Shown: positions 52,470 through 59,728 of the stretch, piece after piece
Numbering within the stretch: position 1 is the stretch's first letter
Layout: each line of letters begins with the position of its first letter
Assembly: GCA_012798135.1 (NCBI GenBank)
Contig: JAAZNU010000042.1
Location: forward strand, 1-64,000
Direction of reading: 5' to 3'
DNA: 64,000 bases
DNA from: Veillonellaceae bacterium
GTDB taxonomy: Bacteria; Bacillota_C; Negativicutes; UBA1444
Made by a program: the position numbers and the translations under genes
The notes under the pieces: model-generated
Seen by the model: the letters and a program-made list of their open reading frames with translations, nothing else
Told to the model about the DNA's origin: nothing
Database searches by the model: none

Positions 52470-53039
52470 ATGGCAAACATGGCTAAAGAACCGATTCGCA
52501 TCACTGCTCCGTTTGATGAATCCGTCGCCCGTTCCCTGAAGGCTGGCGATAGCGTGCTGATTTCCGGAACCATTATTGCGGCGCGCGATGCGGCGCACAA
52601 ATTGATGGTGGAAGCACTGGACCGTGGGGAACCTCTCCCGGTCGACTTGAAAAACCAGGTTGTCTATTATGTCGGACCTGCCCCGGCCAAACCCGGCGAG
52701 CCGATTGGTTCCGCAGGACCGACCACTTCCGGACGGATGGACAGCTATACCCCCCGGTTGATCGAACAGGGACTGCGGGGCATGATCGGCAAAGGCAACC
52801 GCAGCCAGGCTGTCATCGATGCCATGAAGAAACATGGCGTGGCGTATTTCGCCGCCGTGGGCGGCGCCGGCGCCTTGATCGCCAAACGGATCAAAGAGTA
52901 TAAGGTATTGGCCTATGAAGAGTTGGGTCCGGAAGCGATCGCCAAAATGACCGTGGAAGATTTCCCGGCGATCGTGGTTATGGATTCCGAAGGCAATGAT
53001 TTCTACAAGGCTGGACAAGCTCCCTACGTTCAGGAGTAA
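52470..53039 (+). CDS. Class I fumarate hydratase / tartrate dehydratase, beta subunit
   Basis: A 189-residue partner of the gene before it. Key stretch: DAAHKLMVEALDRGEPLPVD, YYVGPAPAKPGEPIGSAGPTTSGRMD, LRGMIGKGNRSQAVIDAMKKHG and YFAAVGGAGALIAKRIK, all typical for TtdB/FumB. The RBS overlaps the alpha stop. It forms the heteromeric active site with the alpha chain in the cytoplasm. Confidence 0.92.
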   Translation: MANMAKEPIRITAPFDESVARSLKAGDSVLISGTIIAARDAAHKLMVEALDRGEPLPVDLKNQVVYYVGPAPAKPGEPIGSAGPTTSGRMDSYTPRLIEQGLRGMIGKGNRSQAVIDAMKKHGVAYFAAVGGAGALIAKRIKEYKVLAYEELGPEAIAKMTVEDFPAIVVMDSEGNDFYKAGQAPYVQE

Positions 53040-53069
53040 TCGGGAGATAAGCAAGGAGGGAATGCAGGC

Positions 53070-53681
53070 TTGAATAGTAGCGAATTTTATCTAAAGCGGC
53101 TTCACTCCCTGATGGGAGTCGTACCACTGACATTTTTCCTGTTGGAGCACATTTTTACCACTACCCGGGCGATTGCGGGCCCCAAGGCCTTCGACGCGGC
53201 CACGGCTTTTTTGCAAAGCCTGCCGATGCTGCATGGGCTGGAAATTCTGTTTATCGCATTGCCTCTGCTGTTTCATGGCATTTACGGGCTGTTTATCACG
53301 TTTGAATCCAAGAACAACGCTTTTTCCTACACATATGCCCGTAACTGGAACTTCTACCTGCAACGGATTACGGCGATCATCACCCTGGTGTTCGTTGCCT
53401 GGCATGTGTATTTGTTCCGTTTCGGCGGTGCCGGCCTGGGGCAGGTGACGACCTTCGCCATGGTGGCAAAGATTTTTGCCGATCCGCTGATGCTGGCATT
53501 ACATGCCATCGGCTTCGTCTGTGCCGTGTTCCACCTGACCAACGGACTCTGGACGTTCCTGATCACCTGGGGCGTCACCGTGGGACCGCGGGCACAGCAG
53601 GTCAGCCAATACTTGATGTGGGCCCTGTTTGCCGTGCTAAATGCCGGCGGACTCGTAGCGCTCACTTATTTCCGGGGATAG
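53070..53681 (+). CDS. sdhC: Fumarate reductase/succinate dehydrogenase cytochrome b subunit
   Basis: A 203-residue membrane subunit with five helices of the diheme B. subtilis/Wolinella type. Histidines in FFLLEHIF, LLFHGIYGLF, FVAWHVYLF and VFHLTNGLW are candidate heme ligands. It anchors the enzyme and exchanges electrons with menaquinone. Start codon TTG, after AAGGAGG. The gene order C-A-B is that of three-subunit enzymes. In an anaerobe the enzyme is expected to reduce fumarate. Confidence 0.92.
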   Translation: MNSSEFYLKRLHSLMGVVPLTFFLLEHIFTTTRAIAGPKAFDAATAFLQSLPMLHGLEILFIALPLLFHGIYGLFITFESKNNAFSYTYARNWNFYLQRITAIITLVFVAWHVYLFRFGGAGLGQVTTFAMVAKIFADPLMLALHAIGFVCAVFHLTNGLWTFLITWGVTVGPRAQQVSQYLMWALFAVLNAGGLVALTYFRG

Positions 53682-53693
53682 GGGGCGCAGAAG

Positions 53694-55469
53694 ATGAAAT
53701 TTATCATAATCGGTGGCGGCGCCGCCGGCCTGATGGCCACACTGCGGATTGCCGAACTCAAACAAAATGTGGAACTGTTCTCCCTGGTACCGGTCAAGCG
53801 TTCGCATACCGCCTGCGCTCAGGGCGGCATCAATGGAGCGATCAATACCAAGGGGCAAAACGACTCCACTCAGCAGCACTTTGAAGATACGATTCTCGGC
53901 GGGGACTTTCTTGCCAACCAACCGCCGGTCAAAGCCATGTGCGATGCGGCTCCCGGCCTGATCCACCTCCTGGACCGGATGGGAATGATGTTCACCCGTA
54001 CCCCGGAAGGGTTGCTGGACTTGCGTCCGTTTGGCGGAACCAAACACATCCGTACCGCCTTCTCCGGCGCCAGCACCGGCCAACAGCTTCTGTATGTTCT
54101 GGATGAGCAGGTACGCCGCTATGAAGAACAAAAACTGGTCACGAAGCACGAACATCACGAATTTATCCGCCTGATCCTCGACGATAACGGCGAATGCCGC
54201 GGCATCGTGGCGCAGGATCTGTACACCATGAAAATGGAGGCGTTCGCGGCGGACGCCGTTATTCTTGCCACCGGCGGGATCGGCATGGTATTCGGCCGCA
54301 GTACCAACGGGACAATTTCGACGGGAGCAGCGGCATCGATCGCGTACCAACAAGGCGCCATTTACGGGAACGGCGAATTCATTCAAATCCATCCGACCGC
54401 CTTGCCCGGCGAAGACAAGCGGCGTCTGATGTCGGAATCAGCCCGCGGCGAAGGCGGCCGCATCTGGACGATGAAGGACGGCAAACCTTGGTATTTCCTC
54501 GAGGAATGGTATCCCGCCTATGGCAACCTGGTTCCGCGCGACATCGCGGCCCGGGCGATCTTCAAGGTTTGCACGGAAATGGGCCTGGGCGTCGACGGAC
54601 AAAACCTCGTCAACCTCGATCTGACCCATCTGGATCCCAAGGAAATTGACCGCAAACTTGGCGCCATCGTGGAAATCTATGAGAAGTTCGTCGGCGAAAA
54701 CCCCCGCAAGGTGCCGATGAAGATATTCCCGTCGATGCACTATTCCATGGGCGGTCTTTGGACGGATTACGGCCACCACACTAACATTCCCGGCCTGTTT
54801 GCGGCCGGTGAATGCGATTACATGTACCATGGCGCAAACCGACTTGGCGGCAATTCCCTGCTGTCGGCCACTTACAGCGGCATGGTGGTGGGGCCGTCCG
54901 CCGTCAATTACGCCAAGGAACGGGGTGCTCGCAAGCCGCTCGATTCGGGCGTATTACAGGCGGCCAAGGAACGCGAGGAAGTCGTGTTCGAAAACCTGTT
55001 GCGCATGGACGGCAAAGAGAATCCTTTCCAAATTCACCGCGAGATGGGCGACTGGATGACAGAAAACGTTACGATCCAACGCTTCAACAAAAAACTGCAA
55101 GAAACCGACGATAAGCTGGCGGAACTGCAGGAACGCTGGAAACGGGCGGGGGTCAGCGATCCGTCGCGGCACGCCAACCAGGTGGTCATGTTTACCCGGC
55201 AGCTTTGGAACATGCTGGAACTGGCCCGCGTGATTACCAAAGGCGCCTTGCTGCGGAATGAGAGCCGCGGCGGTCACTTCAAGCCGGAGTTTCCCGAACG
55301 GGACGACGAGAACTGGCTGAAGACCACCAAAGCGACTTGGACGCCGGATGGGCCGGAGTTCAGCTATGAAGACGTTGACACGTCCTTGATCAAACCGCGG
55401 GCGCGGCGTTATGACGTGGACAACACCAAAAAATCCGATGCTGGTCAGGCCGCGAAGGGGGCGAAATAA
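53694..55469 (+). CDS. sdhA: Fumarate reductase/succinate dehydrogenase flavoprotein subunit
   Basis: A 591-residue flavoprotein. FAD is expected to be bound covalently at the histidine in RSHTACAQGGINGAI near residue 45; the dinucleotide loop is IIGGGAAGLMATLR at the start. Catalytic segment FIQIHPTALPGEDKRRLMSESARGEGG and the closing NRLGGNSLLSATYSG are conserved. It reduces fumarate or oxidises succinate at the cytoplasmic side. Twelve bases separate it from the cytochrome gene; the iron-sulfur gene begins one base after its stop. Confidence 0.95.
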   Translation: MKFIIIGGGAAGLMATLRIAELKQNVELFSLVPVKRSHTACAQGGINGAINTKGQNDSTQQHFEDTILGGDFLANQPPVKAMCDAAPGLIHLLDRMGMMFTRTPEGLLDLRPFGGTKHIRTAFSGASTGQQLLYVLDEQVRRYEEQKLVTKHEHHEFIRLILDDNGECRGIVAQDLYTMKMEAFAADAVILATGGIGMVFGRSTNGTISTGAAASIAYQQGAIYGNGEFIQIHPTALPGEDKRRLMSESARGEGGRIWTMKDGKPWYFLEEWYPAYGNLVPRDIAARAIFKVCTEMGLGVDGQNLVNLDLTHLDPKEIDRKLGAIVEIYEKFVGENPRKVPMKIFPSMHYSMGGLWTDYGHHTNIPGLFAAGECDYMYHGANRLGGNSLLSATYSGMVVGPSAVNYAKERGARKPLDSGVLQAAKEREEVVFENLLRMDGKENPFQIHREMGDWMTENVTIQRFNKKLQETDDKLAELQERWKRAGVSDPSRHANQVVMFTRQLWNMLELARVITKGALLRNESRGGHFKPEFPERDDENWLKTTKATWTPDGPEFSYEDVDTSLIKPRARRYDVDNTKKSDAGQAAKGAK

Positions 55470-55470
55470 G

Positions 55471-56226
55471 ATGAGCGAATCGCAAAAAACCGTTCATCTG
55501 ATTGTGCAACGGCAGGATTTGCCGGATTCTAAACCGTATACCGAAGAATTTGTTGTGCCATGGTCGTTGGGCATGAACGTGGTGTCCGCTCTGATGGCGG
55601 TCCAGAAAAATCCGGTCACCAAGGACGGCCAGCCCACCAAACCCGTGGTGTGGGAATGCAATTGTCTGGAGGAAGTCTGCGGCGCCTGCGCCATGATGAT
55701 TAACGGCAAGCCGCGCCAAGCCTGTTCCTGCCTGGTCGACAGCATTCAGCAACCGATTCGTCTGGCGCCGCTCAGCAAGTTTCCGGTTGTGCGGGATTTG
55801 ATGGTTGATCGGCAGAAGATGTTCGATAATCTGAAAAAAGTGCAAGCCTGGGTGGCCATCGATACAACCGCCAACCTCGGGCCGGGACCCCGCATGTCGC
55901 GGGCGCAGCAGGAGGAAGTGTATCCCCTGTCGCGTTGCATGACTTGCGGCTGCTGCATGGAGGCCTGTCCGAATTTTAATGAAAAATCGGCTTTCCTCGG
56001 CCCGGCGCCGGTGGCGCAGGTTCACCTGATGAATCAGCATCCGACCGGTGCCATGCAGAAGGCGAGCCGACTGGAAGCACTGATGGGACCAGGAGGAATT
56101 GTCGGTTGCGGCAACGCCCAAAACTGCGTGGAAGTCTGTCCGAAGAGCATTCCTTTGACAACCTCGCTGGCCAAACTGAATCGTCAGGTCAACAAGTTTG
56201 CATTGAGCAAGCTGTTTGACAACTGA
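55471..56226 (+). CDS. sdhB: Fumarate reductase/succinate dehydrogenase iron-sulfur subunit
   Basis: A 251-residue subunit. The [2Fe-2S] site is CNCLEEVCGACAMMINGKPRQAC, and the [4Fe-4S]/[3Fe-4S] sites are in SRCMTCGCCMEACPNF and CGNAQNCVEVCPKSIPL. It links FAD with the hemes. Start is ATG at 55471, after AAGGGGG; an earlier in-frame ATG inside sdhA is rejected. A long terminator follows. Confidence 0.94.
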   Translation: MSESQKTVHLIVQRQDLPDSKPYTEEFVVPWSLGMNVVSALMAVQKNPVTKDGQPTKPVVWECNCLEEVCGACAMMINGKPRQACSCLVDSIQQPIRLAPLSKFPVVRDLMVDRQKMFDNLKKVQAWVAIDTTANLGPGPRMSRAQQEEVYPLSRCMTCGCCMEACPNFNEKSAFLGPAPVAQVHLMNQHPTGAMQKASRLEALMGPGGIVGCGNAQNCVEVCPKSIPLTTSLAKLNRQVNKFALSKLFDN

Positions 56227-56241
56227 ACAAGCGGTCCTAAA

Positions 56242-56298
56242 AATAAAGGGGCTATGGGAAAACTGATCGTCAGGATTCCCATAGCCCCTTTATTTTTT
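56242..56298 (+). terminator. Strong Rho-independent terminator of the dicarboxylate operon
   Basis: A perfect 19-bp stem (56242-56260 with 56276-56294), 15-base loop and T-run. It ends the sdhCAB operon. Confidence 0.9.
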
Positions 56299-56356
56299 AC
56301 TGGAATGAAACCGTCGACGGTGTTGTGCGGCCCCTGCAGGCGCATTTTTTCCAGCG

Positions 56357-57460
56357 TCACTTTTTCGTTAATGCTGTTACTCGTCTGAGACTGCGTGGCT
56401 GCATCAGATCGTTTTGAGGATTGATCCGGTGCAGTTCAGCCGCTACGCGGTCCAAGGCCTCGGCGGACAGCCGGTCGCCCAGCTCGCTGTTCCGATCCCG
56501 CCACCAGTAATAGGCGGCGCCCTGGGCCATAAGGTAGCGCGAACTTTCGGCGACCTCGGCGGCGTAACGGTTCCAGTCGGCGATGAACGGACCTTTGACG
56601 AGATTTTTTTTGTATTCCGGCAAGGGCGGAAGATCCGTCAGCACTGACAGCACTTTGCCGGCCTTGGGCCGGAAGCGGCGGATCAATCGTTTCATTCGGG
56701 CAATCTCCGCTTCGGAATGTTCCGACTGATAGCCATACCAACGGGTGGAATCGAGCATCAGGTCCGACGCAAGCGCGAACGTCCGCAGAAAATATTCCGG
56801 GTGACGTTCATAAAAAGCATTCTGCGGGTATACTTTTCCCAGCGCCAGGCGCAGAAACGCCCCCGGCGGCTGAGCACGGTGTGTCTGGAACGCAATGTCC
56901 CGCAGCCGGGCGCCCTGCAATTCCAGAACGTGCCGCATTTCCAGCGCTTCCAGGCGGTCATGCAATTTCATGGCCGGGTCGTCAAAGATAGAGGGGTCAA
57001 CGACATAGCCGCCGTGGCGGTTGATCAGGTCATGGATATGGGAATCGACGATGTAATGGGACAGCCAGCCAAGGGCAAACGCCCGGTCCGTCGATTTATC
57101 GGCAAGTACCAACAATTGCAGGGCAACCTTGGTCGGCCGAACTTGATGCACATCATCCAATTGCGAGGATACAGGACGGAGGTGCTTCGGAAGGCGGATT
57201 CCATATTGTTTGTACAACCGGCCATTGATCTGCGGACTGGAAATCATATGGGCCAGCCAGGCGGAATCCGGTGCCAGCGATCCAAGGAAAAATTCGGCGC
57301 GGGTTTCATCCTGCAGGTCGAGGTAGCATCCGGCAGGCGATTGCACCATGATATCCGCAAAGTATAGATGTCCGTAAACCTGGCTGGCCTTGGCCAATTG
57401 CGACGAACCGGCCATGACAAACAGCCAGAGAAGAAGGACTCTGACTCTCCAACGCTTCAT
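56357..57460 (-). CDS. Exported zinc-dependent phospholipase C family protein
   Basis: A 367-residue protein with signal peptide (RVLLLWLFVMAGSSQLAKA). Family features are a series of His and Asp metal ligands: VYGHLYFADIM, LGSLAPDSAWL, and FALGWLSHYIVDSHIHDLIN near residues 125-145, as in PF00882 proteins. It could hydrolyse phospholipids, but the activity of most bacterial relatives is untested. It stands alone, divergent to the following operon across about 300 bases. Confidence 0.8.
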   Translation of the reverse strand: MKRWRVRVLLLWLFVMAGSSQLAKASQVYGHLYFADIMVQSPAGCYLDLQDETRAEFFLGSLAPDSAWLAHMISSPQINGRLYKQYGIRLPKHLRPVSSQLDDVHQVRPTKVALQLLVLADKSTDRAFALGWLSHYIVDSHIHDLINRHGGYVVDPSIFDDPAMKLHDRLEALEMRHVLELQGARLRDIAFQTHRAQPPGAFLRLALGKVYPQNAFYERHPEYFLRTFALASDLMLDSTRWYGYQSEHSEAEIARMKRLIRRFRPKAGKVLSVLTDLPPLPEYKKNLVKGPFIADWNRYAAEVAESSRYLMAQGAAYYWWRDRNSELGDRLSAEALDRVAAELHRINPQNDLMQPRSLRRVTALTKK

Positions 57461-57773
57461 AGCTCAGTATCCTTTTCGGCAACTTCAAGAAATTATATAG
57501 AAATAATACGCGTGAAATGAACGAAAATCCTTCTTGGGGAACCGATTGCTTGCTGCTCTGGCAGGAAATAAGCGCCAGTCGGCGAAAAAATAAATATAGG
57601 GTAGTTGGTTGTTTCTCCATCGTGGATAAGGCATAGGGCATCGTTGTAACCGGATGGACTGATCAGCGGACCTTAACACCGATTCGGGCGCTGTTTCGCT
57701 TTCGGGCTGAGGGCTTGGGTGTTGCAGATTTTTTTTGTCCAGCGATCACGGAAAGGATTGATAAGATGCAAGA
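57461..57773. other. Intergenic stretch between divergent genes
   Basis: About 310 bases, with an AT-rich half near the phospholipase start. I see no clear -35/-10 pair, known RNA motif or regulator site; a weak AACACC/GGTGTT repeat (57674-57723 region) is followed by a T-run (57730-57736) that might end an upstream or leader transcript. Confidence 0.4.
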
Positions 57774-57825
57774 GTGGCGAATCAGGTTGCTTCATCCGGA
57801 GTATGCGGCAAGGGCATTGCCTTGA
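57766..57825 (+). CDS. Possible 19-codon leader peptide
   Basis: ATG 57766 lies 8 bases after AAAGGA and opens a 19-codon frame whose TGA (57823-57825) overlaps a TTG (57822-57824) in the frame of the acyl ligase. The arrangement allows translational coupling. The sequence has no known counterpart and may be chance. Confidence 0.3.
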   Translation: MQEWRIRLLHPEYAARALP

Positions 57826-59456
57826 ATCAGGCTGGCTGTGGGAAGAAATACCCGGTAAAAAACGCAGATGATCCTGCCCAGATGGTCCGGAGCGACACCG
57901 TGGGCGGCTTGCTGCAACGGCGCGCCGCTGAAGGTGGCGACCGTACGGCGGTGATCTGGGCGGCGCGAAATCTCCGGCAAACTTACGCCGAACTGTATGA
58001 TGCCGCGTTAAAAGTGGCGAAAGCCCTTGCCGCTTATGGCCTCGTCCCGGGGGAACATGCCGCAGTCTGGGCGCCGAACGTGCCGGAATATCTGGCCGTC
58101 GAGTTTGGCTGCGCTTTGGCCGGTGTGCCGATTTTGTTTATCAATTCCGGCTACCGGGCTTATGAGCTGGAATATGCCCTGCGGCAGTCGGATACCCGCA
58201 TCCTGTTTCTGGCGGACGGCAATCTGCAGCCGTCAGAATACGTAGACATTGTGCGCGAGGTGCGATCGCGATTGCCGGCCCTGCGTCAGGCCGTAGTGTT
58301 CGGCGAACACGCCGGGGAAGGCTTCACGACGTGGCCGGAATTCCTCGCCTTGGGAAGTGGCCGCAACAACGCAACGCTTGTTTGTGGCGACGATATTTTC
58401 AGCATTCAATACACCTCCGGCACGACCGGCCAGCCCAAAGCCGCCCTGCTCAGCCATCAGGCCTACGTTACCAACAGCTTTGCCATAGCGGAACGTCAGG
58501 GACTGACCGCTGCCGATGTGGTCTGCGTACCGTTACCGCTGTTTCACGCCTACGGCTGTCTGACTCTGTTCTCGGCCTTGGCGGCCGGTGCGACCGCCGT
58601 GGTCAGCGAGCGCTTCCGGGCGGGTGATCTCCTGGCTGCTATTGAACGGTATGGCGGGACGGCGTTATCCGGGACTCCCACGATGTTCGTTGCGGTACTA
58701 ACCGAGATGGAGACGCATTCGTATGATCTAACTTCTCTGCGGGGCGGCAATGTCGCCGGCGCGTTCTGTCCGCCGGCACTGGTGCGGCAGGTGATCGAAC
58801 GCCTGCCGGCGCCGGAATTCGGCATTCTGTACGGATCGACGGAAGGCCTGGTCAGCCTGATGAACCATCCCGCCACGCCGCTGCCGGACCGGACCGGAAC
58901 TGTCGGCGTGCCGATGCCAGGTTTTGAAGTCCAAATTATTGATCCCCGAACCGGCGACCCCTTGCCGCCGGGGCAGCAGGGCGAATTGTTGCTGCGCGGC
59001 CCCGGACTCATGCGGGGGTATTACCGCCTGCCGGAAGCTACCGCCCAAACCATTGACGAACAGGGCTGGTTGCACAGCGGCGATCTGGCCGTGGTTGACG
59101 CTATCGGGAGCTACCGGATCACGGGGCGAATCAAGGACCTGATCATTCGTGGCGGGGAAAACGTGTTCCCGGCGGAGATTGAACAGTTTCTGCTGACGCA
59201 TCCGAAAGTGCGGGATGCCCAGGTGGTGGGCGTTCCCTGCGACTATTATGGAGAGGATATCGTGGCTTTTATCCGGCTGAAAACCGGGGAAACAGCCACG
59301 GCTCTGGAATTAAAAAAGTATTGCCGCGCCCATATTGCCATCGGTCGGGTTCCGGCCCTGTTCTTTTTTGTGGACGAGTATCCGCTGACGGCCAGCGGTA
59401 AGATTCAAAAATTCAGATTGCAAGAGATGGCCCGGCAAAAAATGTCGGAACCTTGA
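57774..59456 (+). CDS. AMP-forming acyl-CoA/acyl-ACP synthetase
   Basis: A 560-residue ANL-family ligase that activates a carboxylic acid as acyl-AMP and transfers it to CoA or a carrier. Motifs: YTSGTTGQPKAALLSHQA (P-loop), LPLFHAYGCLTLFSAL, YGSTEGLVSLM, HSGDLAVVDAIG, the ADG-type hinge GRIKDLIIRGGENVFPAEIE and the C-terminal lysine in PLTASGKIQK. The start is unclear: GTG 57774 lacks a good ribosome binding site, and TTG 57822 or ATG 57882 are alternatives. The adjacent ACP gene and overlapping molybdenum hydroxylase genes suggest that the product is carrier- or CoA-bound. Substrate unknown. Confidence 0.88.
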   Translation: MANQVASSGVCGKGIALNQAGCGKKYPVKNADDPAQMVRSDTVGGLLQRRAAEGGDRTAVIWAARNLRQTYAELYDAALKVAKALAAYGLVPGEHAAVWAPNVPEYLAVEFGCALAGVPILFINSGYRAYELEYALRQSDTRILFLADGNLQPSEYVDIVREVRSRLPALRQAVVFGEHAGEGFTTWPEFLALGSGRNNATLVCGDDIFSIQYTSGTTGQPKAALLSHQAYVTNSFAIAERQGLTAADVVCVPLPLFHAYGCLTLFSALAAGATAVVSERFRAGDLLAAIERYGGTALSGTPTMFVAVLTEMETHSYDLTSLRGGNVAGAFCPPALVRQVIERLPAPEFGILYGSTEGLVSLMNHPATPLPDRTGTVGVPMPGFEVQIIDPRTGDPLPPGQQGELLLRGPGLMRGYYRLPEATAQTIDEQGWLHSGDLAVVDAIGSYRITGRIKDLIIRGGENVFPAEIEQFLLTHPKVRDAQVVGVPCDYYGEDIVAFIRLKTGETATALELKKYCRAHIAIGRVPALFFFVDEYPLTASGKIQKFRLQEMARQKMSEP

Positions 59457-59482
59457 TGCGACAAAAGGTGGAGGTGTTTCGG

Positions 59483-59728
59483 TTGGAAAAAAATGAAGTG
59501 GCAGCAAAACTGCGCGACATTATCGCCGGGCGGATCGATGGCATCGACCCTGCCGGTATGAACGACGACACAGAACTGGCGGCCTTGGGCGCCGACTCCC
59601 TGGCGCTTAGCTGGATCATGGCCGATGTGGAGGATACCTTTGATTTTGTTATGCGGGGCGGCGAATTGATGAAACTGAAAACTTTCGCCGCTTTTGTCGA
59701 CTATGTCGTGCAACGAGTCGGCAAGTAG
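59483..59728 (+). CDS. Acyl carrier protein
   Basis: An 81-residue carrier domain. The phosphopantetheine serine lies in ALGADSLALSWIMADVED near residue 37, with acidic residues around it as usual. It is separate from fatty acid genes and directly follows the ligase, so it probably has a dedicated role in accepting the activated acid. TTG 59483 lies eight bases after GGAGGTG and gives a typical ACP length; a longer frame starts at 59453 and overlaps the ligase stop (ATGA). Its 3' end overlaps the molybdenum hydroxylase gene by 26 bases. Confidence 0.85.
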   Translation: MEKNEVAAKLRDIIAGRIDGIDPAGMNDDTELAALGADSLALSWIMADVEDTFDFVMRGGELMKLKTFAAFVDYVVQRVGK

